From an uncultured Bacillota bacterium (lineage in GTDB: Bacteria > Bacillota > Clostridia > Lachnospirales > Lachnospiraceae): a stretch of 64,000 nt of DNA. The stretch is from positions 62,001 to 126,000 of the forward strand of contig CASEXH010000005.1 of the NCBI GenBank assembly GCA_949291945.1, given 5' to 3'. Of this stretch, positions 1 through 8,320 are shown in pieces. Position 1 is the stretch's first letter; each line of letters opens with the position of its first letter. The position numbers and the translations under genes were made by a program. Below the pieces are notes generated by a model, which made no database searches, had not been told where the DNA came from, and was given only the letters and a program-made list of their open reading frames with translations.

Positions 1-552
1 AGTGTGATCATTGTAAAGGAACTGGCCCCTTCCGATGATTATGCTCAGCTGGAGAAAACGGCGTATACCATTTTGTCAACACTGGGAGTGGAAAAAGACG
101 GAAAGACTCATATTGCCTATGGAACCATCGTGAGAGATCTTAAAGAGGTTTCACGTTCCTACAAGGAAGCCAGGATGGCTCTGGATGTAGGTAAGATCTT
201 TTTTGGAGAGAAAGAGGTCATCGCTTACAGTTCTCTGGGGATCGGACGTCTGATCTATCAGCTCCCTATTCCTCTGTGCAAAATGTTTATCCGGGAAATT
301 TTTGACGGAAAATCTCCCGATGATTTTGACGAGGAGACACTGACTACCATTAATAAGTTCTTTGAAAACAGCCTGAATGTTTCAGAAACTTCCAGACAGC
401 TTTATATACACAGAAATACTCTGGTCTACAGACTGGATAAGCTGCAGAAGAGCACAGGTCTGGATCTGAGAGTTTTCGAGGATGCCATTACATTCAAGAT
501 CGCTTTGATGGTAGTGAAATACATGAAATACATGGAAACGCTTGATTACTAA
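1..552 (+). CDS. PucR/CdaR-family transcriptional regulator, C-terminal part (5' truncated)
   Basis: The reading frame is open at the left edge of the window, so only about the last 183 residues are present. The end carries a helix-turn-helix of the PucR/CdaR type (HTH_30): the stretch with SETSRQLYIHRNTLVYRLDK near residues 127-146 is the characteristic recognition segment of this family. The upstream part resembles the GGDEF-like middle domain of CdaR proteins. Members bind DNA and sense sugar acids, purines or amino acids. The ligand domain lies outside the window, so the effector cannot be guessed. The stop is followed 41 bases later by ftsE on the same strand, without an obvious terminator. 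Family assignment is fairly secure; the role is not. Confidence 0.75.
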   Translation, partial: SVIIVKELAPSDDYAQLEKTAYTILSTLGVEKDGKTHIAYGTIVRDLKEVSRSYKEARMALDVGKIFFGEKEVIAYSSLGIGRLIYQLPIPLCKMFIREIFDGKSPDDFDEETLTTINKFFENSLNVSETSRQLYIHRNTLVYRLDKLQKSTGLDLRVFEDAITFKIALMVVKYMKYMETLDY

Positions 553-593
553 AGAGAGGGGAATGCCTCTCGATAGGAAAACAGGAGGTTATT

Positions 594-1280
594 ATGATTG
601 ATTTAGTAGACGTGAGTAAGTCATACAGCAAAGGCCAGCCGGCCATTGACCATATGAATCTTCACGTAGAGAAGGGTGAATTTGTGTTCGTAGTGGGAAA
701 CAGCGGTTCCGGAAAGTCTACGCTGATTAAGCTGCTTTTAAAAGAGCTGGATCCTACAAGCGGAACAATTACTGTAAACGGCCAGCAGCTGAATAAGCTG
801 AGACGGAGAAAAGTGGCAAAATACCGCAGGGGAGTAGGTGTTGTATTCCAGGATTTCCGTCTTTTAAAAGACAGAAATGTTTACGAAAACGTGGCCTTTG
901 CACAAAGGGTTATTGAACGCCCTACCCGCATTATCCGAAAAAGAGTTCCTGAAGTATTGACACTGGTGGGTCTGGCAGAGAAGTACAAGTCCAAACCGGA
1001 TCAGCTCTCAGGAGGCGAACAGCAGAGAGTTGCCCTTGCCAGAGCTCTGGTAAACAGACCCAATATCCTGCTGGCTGACGAGCCTACAGGAAACCTGGAT
1101 CCGAAAAACTCCTTTGAGATCATGAAGCTTTTGGAGGAGATCAATGAGAGAGGAACCACTGTCCTTGTAGTTACTCACAACAGAGAAATCGTCAACGCTT
1201 TCAGAAAACGTGTGATCACCATGAAAAAAGGTGTGATTGTCAGCGACGAACAGGAAGGGGAATATCGGAATGCGAATTAG
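594..1280 (+). CDS. ftsE: Cell-division ATP-binding protein FtsE
   Basis: ABC-type ATPase of 228 residues. The Walker A motif GNSGSGKST is near residue 36, the signature [15 protein letters not shown] near 138 and the Walker B ILLADEP near 158. FtsE pairs with the membrane protein FtsX and couples ATP hydrolysis to activation of peptidoglycan hydrolases at the septum or side wall. The start ATG has an AGGAGG site 5 bases upstream. The ftsX start lies inside the last codons of ftsE (11-base overlap), so the two are translationally coupled. Length and motif spacing are normal for the family. Confidence 0.96.
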   Translation: MIDLVDVSKSYSKGQPAIDHMNLHVEKGEFVFVVGNSGSGKSTLIKLLLKELDPTSGTITVNGQQLNKLRRRKVAKYRRGVGVVFQDFRLLKDRNVYENVAFAQRVIERPTRIIRKRVPEVLTLVGLAEKYKSKPDQLSGGEQQRVALARALVNRPNILLADEPTGNLDPKNSFEIMKLLEEINERGTTVLVVTHNREIVNAFRKRVITMKKGVIVSDEQEGEYRNAN

Positions 1281-2181
1281 TACCATTGCATACATATTTA
1301 AACAGGGATTTAAAAATATCTGGCGTAACCTGCGGTTCTCCCTGGCATCTATTTCTACTATGGCTGCCTGTATCTTCCTCTTCGGTCTGTTTCTGGCGCT
1401 GGTCATGAACTTTAATTATATTGTTCGTTCTGCAGAGGAAGGGATTGCCGTTCTGGTATATTTTGATGAAGATATTACCCAGGATCAGATCGACGAGATC
1501 GGCAGACAGATAGATGCCCGCCCTGAGGTAGCAAGGATGGACTATATATCTGCAGATGAGGCCTGGGAAGCATACAGCGAGGTCTATCTGGGTGAAGACA
1601 ATGATGAACTGGCAGAAGGTTTTATGCAGGATAATCCTCTGGCTAACTCTTCCAGATTTGACGTATACCTGGATAATGTAGAAGGTCAGGAAGATTTGGT
1701 AAATTTCATTGAAGGTCTGGATGGCGTGCGAAGAGTGGAGCAGTCTGAGGCAGCAGCAGATGTCCTTTCCACCTTTAACCGGCTGATCGGATATGTGTCT
1801 ATCGTTATTGTGCTGATCCTTTTGATCGTTGCTCTTTTCCTTATCCGGAATACCATTACCATGGGCATTTCTGTACGTCAGGAAGAAATCGGGATCATGA
1901 AGCTGATCGGTGCCACCGACTTCTTTGTAAGAGCTCCATTTGTAATTGAGGGAATCCTTCTGGGAGCCATAGGCGCAGCCATTCCGATCTGCATCTTATA
2001 CTTTTTGTATAACAGGATTATTACTTACATAGTCGAGAGATTCCAGAATATCGGAAACTTTCTTCAGTTCCTGCCTGTATCGGATGTCTTCCAGTATCTG
2101 GTTCCTGTGGGACTGGGACTTGGAATCGGTATCGGCCTTATAGGAAGTATTTTCTCAGTGAGAAAGCACCTTAGAGTATAA
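1270..2181 (+). CDS. ftsX: Cell-division permease-like protein FtsX
   Basis: Membrane partner of FtsE, 303 residues. There is one transmembrane helix near the N-terminus (about residues 22-45), a large extracytoplasmic domain rich in acidic residues (about 50-175), and three C-terminal helices. This is the usual FtsX topology with the FtsX/MacB core. The chosen start is the ATG at 1270, preceded by AGGAAGGGG. An in-frame ATG at 1237 would add 11 residues from inside ftsE and lacks a good ribosome site. FtsX transmits the ATPase signal to murein hydrolases outside the membrane. It overlaps ftsE by 11 bases and precedes a Ctp protease, an arrangement common in Firmicutes. Confidence 0.95.
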   Translation: MRISTIAYIFKQGFKNIWRNLRFSLASISTMAACIFLFGLFLALVMNFNYIVRSAEEGIAVLVYFDEDITQDQIDEIGRQIDARPEVARMDYISADEAWEAYSEVYLGEDNDELAEGFMQDNPLANSSRFDVYLDNVEGQEDLVNFIEGLDGVRRVEQSEAAADVLSTFNRLIGYVSIVIVLILLIVALFLIRNTITMGISVRQEEIGIMKLIGATDFFVRAPFVIEGILLGAIGAAIPICILYFLYNRIITYIVERFQNIGNFLQFLPVSDVFQYLVPVGLGLGIGIGLIGSIFSVRKHLRV

Positions 2182-2225
2182 AGAGGTTTTTTAAAAGTAA
2201 AGAACGAAAGAACAGGTTAGCAAAG

Positions 2226-2260
2226 CTGGCAGGACACACAGAGGCTGTGGGTCTTGCCAG
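2226..2260 (+). other. Intergenic hairpin between ftsX and ctp
   Basis: CTGGCA (2226-2231) pairs with TGCCAG (2255-2260), with further pairing inside (GGAC/GTCT and ACACAG/CTGTG). No T-run follows, so it is unlikely to be a strong terminator. It may modulate expression of the protease relative to ftsEX or mark an RNA processing site. Confidence 0.4.
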
Positions 2261-2298
2261 TATTAATGTAAGCAGAAAAGAAGATCGGAGGAAGAGAC

Positions 2299-3489
2299 AT
2301 GGAGCAGGGCAAATTCAGAAAAGGCTTTATAGTGGGAATGGTATGCACCCTGATCATCGGAGGCGGAGGTCTGAAAATTTATGATATAGTACAGTCCAAT
2401 GAGCGAAATCAGGGAGCGGTAACAGACAGTTTTGTACAGAAAGCAAAGTATATTGAAAACACAGTGAAAGAGAGCTATACAGGTGATGTTGATGACGAAG
2501 AAATGGAAGAATACATGTACAAAGGCATGATGGCCAGTCTGGGAGATCCTTATTCTGCTTACTATACCAGTGAAGAATATGAAGAGCTGACCACCGAGAC
2601 TACCGGATCTTATGAAGGGATCGGGGTGGTCATGCAGCAGGATGCGGATACAGGAGAAGTCAAGGTGGTACGGTGTTATGAAGGGGCTCCCGGAGCAGAA
2701 GCCGGGCTGCAGCCGGAGGATGTGCTGATCCAGGTGAATGGAGAATCTGTTTCCGGAATGGAACTGTCAGAGGTGGTGGATAAGGTAAAGAGCTCTCAGG
2801 ATACGGCTCATCTTACCATAGCAAGAGAAGGGGAAAGCGAATACCTGGAAATAGATATACCGCTGGAGGAAGTAAATATCCCTGTGGTAGAACATGAGAT
2901 GCTGGATGACCAGATCGGATATATTGCTTTGTACGAATTTACAGAGCAGACGGAACCACAGTATCAGGAGGCTTTTGAGGATCTGGAAAACCAGGGAATG
3001 GAGAGGCTGATCATTGATGTGAGAAATAATCCGGGAGGGCTTCTCACATCGGTATGTGATATTCTGGAAGATATCCTTCCGGAGGGGCTGATCGTGTATA
3101 CAGAAGATAAGGATGGCAACCGGGAGGAATATACCTGCAGCGGGGAAAATGAGCTGAAAATCCCCCTGGCTGTACTGGTCAACGGAAACAGCGCCAGCGC
3201 CTCAGAAATTTTTGCAGGAGCTATCCAGGACTATGGGACCGGCACCATCGTGGGGACCACAACATTTGGAAAGGGAATTGTCCAGAGTCTGATCCCATTT
3301 ACAGATGGCAGTGCGATCAAAACTACCACAGCGAAATACTATACTCCCAGCGGCAGATGTATCCATGGTACGGGAATTGAACCGGATGTGGTGGCAGAAC
3401 TAGATGAAGGTCTGGAACAGGAGACATCTATTCCCCATGAAGAAGACAATCAGCTCCAGAAAGCGATCGAGGTAGTGAAAGGAAACTGA
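2299..3489 (+). CDS. Carboxy-terminal processing protease, S41 family (CtpB-like)
   Basis: Serine protease of 396 residues. It has an N-terminal membrane anchor (about residues 9-26), a PDZ domain (about 105-185) and an S41 catalytic domain. The NGNSASASEIFAGA motif supplies the nucleophile, most likely Ser300, and TTFGKG supplies the general base Lys325. The 25-residue Ser-Lys spacing matches the CtpB/Prc family. Such proteases act outside the cytoplasmic membrane and trim or degrade proteins, including cell-wall hydrolase complexes and sporulation signalling proteins. A GGAGG site precedes the ATG. The gene follows ftsEX and is closed by a terminator, so it likely belongs to the same cell-envelope unit. 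Confidence 0.93.
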   Translation: MEQGKFRKGFIVGMVCTLIIGGGGLKIYDIVQSNERNQGAVTDSFVQKAKYIENTVKESYTGDVDDEEMEEYMYKGMMASLGDPYSAYYTSEEYEELTTETTGSYEGIGVVMQQDADTGEVKVVRCYEGAPGAEAGLQPEDVLIQVNGESVSGMELSEVVDKVKSSQDTAHLTIAREGESEYLEIDIPLEEVNIPVVEHEMLDDQIGYIALYEFTEQTEPQYQEAFEDLENQGMERLIIDVRNNPGGLLTSVCDILEDILPEGLIVYTEDKDGNREEYTCSGENELKIPLAVLVNGNSASASEIFAGAIQDYGTGTIVGTTTFGKGIVQSLIPFTDGSAIKTTTAKYYTPSGRCIHGTGIEPDVVAELDEGLEQETSIPHEEDNQLQKAIEVVKGN

Positions 3490-3510
3490 AAATTAAAAAG
3501 GAAATCTAAA

Positions 3511-3554
3511 AAAGGCAGAGGCTGCATGTATAAAATGACGGTCTCTGCCTTTTC
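3511..3554 (+). terminator. Rho-independent terminator after the ctp gene
   Basis: AAAGGCAGAG (3511-3520) pairs with CTCTGCCTTT (3543-3552), followed by further T residues. It separates the ftsEX-ctp unit from the symporter cluster. Confidence 0.85.
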
Positions 3555-3631
3555 TCAGACACTTTTTCGACATGCCTGTGATAAAACATTAGCAAACAAA
3601 AGTCTATAAAATATAACAAAGGGGGTATTGT

Positions 3632-5053
3632 ATGACAATTATAGACAATATTGTTGTGATTTTATGTTTTGCGGGAATTCTGGGAGTAGGATATTACTTT
3701 TCTAAGACTTCTCAGGATATGGACAGCTTTTATAAAGCAAACCGCTCTCTTCCCTGGTCCCTGTGTGTGGGAACCCTGATGGCCTCCTGGTACGGCGGCG
3801 CAGGAGTGGTAGGTACAGTTGGATATGCCACCACCATGGGATTTTCGGCGTTCTTTATCTGGTCCATCGGAGCCCATGCCGTGAGATTTCCTCTGGCTTT
3901 GTGGATCGCACCCAGGATCTCAGTTAAGGCAAAGGCGACCATCCCGGATCTTCTTCGGGCGAATTATGGAAGAGCTGCGGCTGTTTTAGGAGCCATCGCT
4001 ATTGTTGTTACCTGCCTTTCCATCGGGGAGATCGCAGCGGTAGGATATGTGGGAGAAGGTGCATGGCATGCCAATAAGTTTGTGGTTGCCGCTATTGTGG
4101 TTGCCGTTTCTATAGCAATTACCTGTATGGGCGGTCTTATGGGGGTTGCGGTTACGGATATGATCTTCTTCTTCCTTATGGTAACCTGTGTCTCCGCAGC
4201 GTTCCCGAACCTGTTTTTCTCTATGGGAGGATTTGATGGAATCAAAGAAGCCTTAAGCAGTCCGGCTCCGGAAATGCTTACGGCATTTGGCGGCACGCCC
4301 ATCCCTCAGGCGGTTATTCTGATCGTTTTATGTATCAATATTTACAAGGATCCTACCTTCTATCAGAGATTCGCCTCTGCTAATTCACCGAAGACAGGAA
4401 AAAGAGCCATGCTGACATGCTTTTCTATCTGGCTTTCCTTTGACGTAGTCACTATAATGTGCGGTGTCCTGATCAGAGTACATGATGTGAACCTGGCTAC
4501 TCAGCCGGAGGTAAGTTACATCTCTCTGATCGTAGGTAATCTGCCTGTTGTGGCAAAAGGACTTTTCATAGTGGGAATCCTGGGTGCAATCGTTTCTACC
4601 CTTGACAGCTACTACCTGATCGGAGGAGAGATCATTTCCAATGATATTATTTATATGCTCCGGGGAGACAGGCCCTTAAAGGATAAGACCAGCATCCGTA
4701 TCACCAGGATCGCCAGTGTATGCTTCGGTATTATCGGAATGGTTACAGCTTTCCGGTTCGAAAGAGTGTACGATGCTTATCTCTTCCTGAGCAGTATCAG
4801 TATGACCTTGCTCTTCGTACCTATGATGGCCGCTCTGATGTATGACGGAAAGAAAACCAATGTGGCAGGTCTTTCCAGTATGATCGTAGGGGCTGTGGTA
4901 TGGATCGTATTCCAATACATTTGCCCGATTACGATTTCTGGTATCCAGATCGATCCGGTTTTGATCGGACTGCCTCTGTCCTTGATCGCTTTCCTTATAG
5001 GAAACAGATATGGTACAGATCTCAACGCACAGAGAAGACTAAAAGGAATATAG
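3632..5053 (+). CDS. Sodium:solute symporter family protein
   Basis: Integral membrane protein of 473 residues with about 12-13 hydrophobic segments and the layout of the SSS family, which contains PutP, PanF and OpuE. The N-terminus has the family-like YYFSKTSQDMDSFYKANRSL segment after helix 1. SSS proteins import amino acids, betaines, vitamins or sugars with Na+. The GGGGG-rich ribosome site is 8 bases before the ATG. The gene opens a cluster of MttB methyltransferases, a HAL-fold lyase and aconitase X, so it probably imports their substrate; a quaternary ammonium amino acid is my preferred guess from context, not from residues. The next gene encodes a small membrane protein that may be an accessory subunit. 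Confidence 0.88.
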   Translation: MTIIDNIVVILCFAGILGVGYYFSKTSQDMDSFYKANRSLPWSLCVGTLMASWYGGAGVVGTVGYATTMGFSAFFIWSIGAHAVRFPLALWIAPRISVKAKATIPDLLRANYGRAAAVLGAIAIVVTCLSIGEIAAVGYVGEGAWHANKFVVAAIVVAVSIAITCMGGLMGVAVTDMIFFFLMVTCVSAAFPNLFFSMGGFDGIKEALSSPAPEMLTAFGGTPIPQAVILIVLCINIYKDPTFYQRFASANSPKTGKRAMLTCFSIWLSFDVVTIMCGVLIRVHDVNLATQPEVSYISLIVGNLPVVAKGLFIVGILGAIVSTLDSYYLIGGEIISNDIIYMLRGDRPLKDKTSIRITRIASVCFGIIGMVTAFRFERVYDAYLFLSSISMTLLFVPMMAALMYDGKKTNVAGLSSMIVGAVVWIVFQYICPITISGIQIDPVLIGLPLSLIAFLIGNRYGTDLNAQRRLKGI

Positions 5054-5065
5054 GGAGGAAAATGA

Positions 5066-5353
5066 ATGGATAATGAAAAGAAAAATATGCCGGAAGAAAA
5101 GCCGCAGTACGAAAAAGTAGAATGGTTTGGCGTTGACGGAGCCCTGGTGCTTTTGTTTATTGTTTTAGCCTGTATTTATGGATATGGAATGCTCAATGGT
5201 GTAGATTTTATTATCGGTATTATGGCGCCGGGAGTGGCGATTGTGTTTACCGTTGCTATTTTCCTGAAATATTGCACAGAAGTTTTCTCCTTCGCTACCG
5301 GCAAAAAAGGAAAGGAAAAAGAGACGAAGGAAAAAGAGGAAAAGAAGGATTAA
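5066..5353 (+). CDS. Small two-helix membrane protein, putative symporter accessory subunit
   Basis: A 95-residue protein with a charged N-terminus, two hydrophobic helices (about residues 26-44 and 48-68) and a Lys/Glu tail. It starts 12 bases after the symporter stop, with a good ribosome site. Small membrane proteins next to SSS transporters are known (YhdT beside PanF, for example), but I cannot assign this one to a named family. The charged tail looks cytoplasmic. A role with the upstream transporter is inferred only from position. Confidence 0.7.
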   Translation: MDNEKKNMPEEKPQYEKVEWFGVDGALVLLFIVLACIYGYGMLNGVDFIIGIMAPGVAIVFTVAIFLKYCTEVFSFATGKKGKEKETKEKEEKKD

Positions 5354-5354
5354 A

Positions 5355-5891
5355 ATGAAGATTGAATGTTTTCCTATTAAAATGAAAGAAGAAGAAGCTC
5401 TCAGGATTGCCCGGGGCGGGAAAAATCCTATTATGAGGGCGATGTTTGGAAAGAAAAAGATCAATCTTCGGATAATGTATCTGGAGAGCAGATACATTAT
5501 CTATGAAATGACTTACCATGATAATTTTCTGATTCGGTCTTTGAAAAAGAAAAAAGAAGAGGATAAACAGAAAATCCGTGTCATGGTGGAGGCCACAACC
5601 TGCACCGCAGCCTATGTGGAGGATGAGATCGTCACTGAGGAAAAAGAGGTAGACGAGAACAGTATTCAGCCCACTTATTATGAGGACAAAAGGCTGCGGG
5701 ACTGCGGTGCTATCATGGCAAAAAGAATGGTAAGGCGTCGTGTGGGAAGGAATCTGAGCATCCGGCCGCTGGAAGAAAGAAAAGTATACAGACCCTTTTA
5801 TATTGCCATATATGGAGAGATGATAGAAGGGACAAAGGCCAGATATATGCCCATTGCCGCAGACGGAAACCTGGTGAGCAGGAATTTCTGA
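5355..5891 (+). CDS. Uncharacterised 178-residue soluble protein
   Basis: Not recognised. The protein is basic and hydrophilic with no membrane segment or signal peptide. It contains a Lys/Arg-rich centre (KKKKEEDKQ) and an Arg-rich stretch (KRMVRRRVGR, about residues 123-132). It starts one base after the preceding stop, so it is almost certainly cotranslated with the symporter genes. A strong terminator-like hairpin follows it, making it the last gene of the transport half of the cluster. Real coding status is supported by the tight spacing and normal codon use. Function unknown. Confidence 0.65.
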   Translation: MKIECFPIKMKEEEALRIARGGKNPIMRAMFGKKKINLRIMYLESRYIIYEMTYHDNFLIRSLKKKKEEDKQKIRVMVEATTCTAAYVEDEIVTEEKEVDENSIQPTYYEDKRLRDCGAIMAKRMVRRRVGRNLSIRPLEERKVYRPFYIAIYGEMIEGTKARYMPIAADGNLVSRNF

Positions 5892-5899
5892 AGCAGAAG

Positions 5900-5935
5900 A
5901 GACCATATTCCCGAAAACGGGAGTATGGTCTTTTT
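5900..5935 (+). terminator. Hairpin terminator inside the symporter-MttB cluster
   Basis: AGACCATATTCCCG (5900-5913) pairs with CGGGAGTATGGTCT (5918-5931) around an AAAA loop, with one G-T pair, and is followed by a T-run. It lies between the transporter genes and the enzyme genes. It may attenuate the enzyme genes or separate two units; no clear promoter is visible in the 25 bases after it. Confidence 0.85.
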
Positions 5936-5959
5936 AAAAACAGGAAAGGGAGGGATTTT

Positions 5960-6925
5960 TTGAAAGAAGAATATTTGAAAGCCATGGAAATCTGGGAGGT
6001 GCCGGAGGAATTTTACCAGGCCGCTGAACCTATGTACAGAGATTACGAGGTAAAACTGGCAGGGAAAATGGGAAAAGAGACTGTGCCCGGCGAGAAAATC
6101 TGCAGATGGCTTGAAGAGATGGAATATACAGACCGGGAAAAGCTTTTATGGGAAAGCTACAGCAGGAATGTGATGTCCAAAGATCAGGAAAATCCAGATT
6201 CTTATAAAATGACCACTTTTTATGACCGATACCCATACTTCGCTCAATATGAACCGGAAGCTTATGCAGAGTACTCTCAGGAAATGGTGAGAAAGCTCAA
6301 TGACTGGGATCTGAAGGTATATATGGATATGGTGGCTGACAAAGCTCTGGCAATAGCCAGGGGAGAAAACGTTCCTATGCATCAGACTCAGTATCTTACA
6401 CTGGAAGAGGCCATGGATATGATGGATACTTTTGGTGATGAGATCCTGATCCTTCCCTGTAACTGCAAAGCCATGGAGCGGTATAAGGACAAACCGGTGA
6501 ACGTGTGCATCAACAAACTGGAGAAAGGTCCAAATACTCCCTATGACCGGGGACACGGGGAAATCTTCAGCAGAGAAGAAACGAAACAATGGATCAGAGA
6601 GGTCAACAAAAAAGGCCTTATGCAGTCTGGAGAAAATGGTTGTCTGTGCAGCTGTGACGGCGTATGCTGCTATCCGGTAAAAATGGCAAAAATACTGGGA
6701 ACGAGACTTCGGTATCCTACTTCTCATTACGAGATCATATGGGATAAGGATAAATGTGTACAGTGCGGAAAGTGTGCAAAGATTTGCAATTTCGGAGCCT
6801 TTGTAAAAGAAGGGAAGAAAGTTACCTATGACGTGGAAAAATGCTGGGGCTGTACCATCTGTGCCCCAAACTGTCCAAAAGGCGCCATAACATTAAAGAA
6901 ACGGAGGAAAAACTATGATTCTTAG
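5960..6925 (+). CDS. Cysteine-rich 4Fe-4S ferredoxin-domain protein
   Basis: A 321-residue protein. Its C-terminus is a two-cluster [4Fe-4S] ferredoxin domain: CVQCGKCAKIC (Cys266, 269, 272, 276) and CWGCTICAPNC (Cys295, 298, 301, 305). A second cysteine set lies in the middle (Cys167, 169, 183, 228, 230, 232, 236, 237) and could bind another cluster or metal. The N-terminal 160 residues are helical and not recognised. The start is a TTG at 5960, 5 bases after a GGGAGGG ribosome site; the next in-frame ATG (5984) is too far from it. The gene overlaps the first MttB homologue by 11 bases. It is likely the electron-transfer or redox-activation partner of the neighbouring enzymes. It does not look like RamA, the known corrinoid activator, which is longer. 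Confidence 0.8.
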   Translation: MKEEYLKAMEIWEVPEEFYQAAEPMYRDYEVKLAGKMGKETVPGEKICRWLEEMEYTDREKLLWESYSRNVMSKDQENPDSYKMTTFYDRYPYFAQYEPEAYAEYSQEMVRKLNDWDLKVYMDMVADKALAIARGENVPMHQTQYLTLEEAMDMMDTFGDEILILPCNCKAMERYKDKPVNVCINKLEKGPNTPYDRGHGEIFSREETKQWIREVNKKGLMQSGENGCLCSCDGVCCYPVKMAKILGTRLRYPTSHYEIIWDKDKCVQCGKCAKICNFGAFVKEGKKVTYDVEKCWGCTICAPNCPKGAITLKKRRKNYDS

Positions 6926-8309
6926 AAAAATCAGTCGTTCAGAGTTGGAAACAATCCATGAAAAGACTTTGTACCTTTATGAACATGTAGGGGTGGATTT
7001 TGAACATCCGGAGCTTTTGGAACTGTTTAAAAAGAAAGGGATCCGGGTTCAGGGAAACCGGGTATTCTTTTCCAAAAAAGATGTGGATGAGGCAGTCTCC
7101 ACACTCCAGCCTAGTTTTACTTTGAAAACTCCTTTTGAAGAACTGAAGATCGGAGAAGGGGGGCAGGCCATCTGCTCTGCTTCCGGACCCAGAAAAATCC
7201 TGGAAAACGGTATAGCACGTGCAGCCACTCCGGAGGACTATGTAAAGATCCGGAAGCTGGATGCCTCCAGTCCTATGATCAATCTGTCCAGTTCTCCCCT
7301 TACCTATGTGAAAGAATTTCCCCAGGACAGAAGCGAAGTGATAAAAGGAGCCCTGACTCTGAAATACTCTACCCATCCGGTGATCATGTCCTGTTTTGGA
7401 AAAAAAGATGCTGAGGAGACCATTGCTCTTGCAAGAGATTTCTATGACACAGACGAAGGCTATTATACCATTGGAGTGGGAAATGTGATCTCCCCTCTTC
7501 GATATGCTAAAGAGGATGTGGAAGCACATCTGGCTTATGCTAAGAGAAATCTTCCGGTAGTGATCGCATGCTGCTCAATTCCGGGAATGACCAGCCCTAT
7601 TACTATTGGAGGGACCATTGTGCAGAATAATGCGGAGGTAATGGCCGGAATCATCATGACACAGATCGTAAATCCTGGTACGCCTGTAATTTATGGAAAT
7701 ACCACCTATGTGTCAAATATGAGAACTGCAAGTCCGGTTTCCTGGGGCTGCGAGGAGGCTTTGTTCATTCAGTATGCAAAGGCTATGGCGGATTTCTATG
7801 GACTGCCCTGCCGTACAGGCGGATCCCTTTCCGTGGCAAAAGAGCTGGATTTCCAGAATGGTGCAGAGACAGCCATGTCCCTGATGACCAGCCTGGATGT
7901 GAAGGCTGACTTTATCTTCCATTCTTTCGGAGAGATGGATGGACTGAATGTATTCAGTTATGAAAAATATGTTCTGGACGAGCAGGTAATGGAAGCCAGA
8001 AAAGCTGCAGAGAGCATTGATATCTTCTCAGAAGAAGATATGAGTCTGGAATCTATCGAAGAAGAAGGACCGGGAGGAAACTTCCTTCTTGAAGAAGAGA
8101 CCATGGAGAGATACCGGGAGGAAATCTATTATCCGGAACTTTACAATATTGAAAATTATGACCAGTGGGAGCGGGAAGGAAAGATTTCCGTAGAAGAAAA
8201 AGCCAGAAAGAAAGTGGAGGAACGTCTGGCCCAGTATGAACCGCCTCAGTATACAGAAAAGCAGAAAAAAGTTCTGGAAGAGGCTCTGAAAGGTTTCGAA
8301 AATTTATAA
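6915..8309 (+). CDS. MttB-superfamily methyltransferase (non-pyrrolysine), copy 1
   Basis: A 464-residue TIM-barrel protein of the trimethylamine methyltransferase family (PF06253). The stretch PGMTSPITIGGTIVQNNAEV followed by VNPGTPVIYG is the family core, and the GPGGNFLLEEET segment is typical of the C-terminal part. The frame has no internal TAG, so it is not a pyrrolysine protein. Characterised non-Pyl members (MtgB, MtpB, MtcB) demethylate glycine betaine, proline betaine or carnitine and hand the methyl group to a corrinoid protein. No corrinoid-binding protein gene is near. It overlaps the Fe-S gene by 11 bases and sits 11 bases before the HAL-like gene. By eye about half its residues match the second copy at 11611. 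Confidence 0.88.
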   Translation: MILRKISRSELETIHEKTLYLYEHVGVDFEHPELLELFKKKGIRVQGNRVFFSKKDVDEAVSTLQPSFTLKTPFEELKIGEGGQAICSASGPRKILENGIARAATPEDYVKIRKLDASSPMINLSSSPLTYVKEFPQDRSEVIKGALTLKYSTHPVIMSCFGKKDAEETIALARDFYDTDEGYYTIGVGNVISPLRYAKEDVEAHLAYAKRNLPVVIACCSIPGMTSPITIGGTIVQNNAEVMAGIIMTQIVNPGTPVIYGNTTYVSNMRTASPVSWGCEEALFIQYAKAMADFYGLPCRTGGSLSVAKELDFQNGAETAMSLMTSLDVKADFIFHSFGEMDGLNVFSYEKYVLDEQVMEARKAAESIDIFSEEDMSLESIEEEGPGGNFLLEEETMERYREEIYYPELYNIENYDQWEREGKISVEEKARKKVEERLAQYEPPQYTEKQKKVLEEALKGFENL

Positions 8310-8320
8310 AAGGAGAGATT

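Noticed and set aside
6915..8309. Possible pyrrolysine in MttB-1 or MttB-2
   Set aside because: Neither frame has an internal TAG; both run to normal family length, so they are non-pyrrolysine members.
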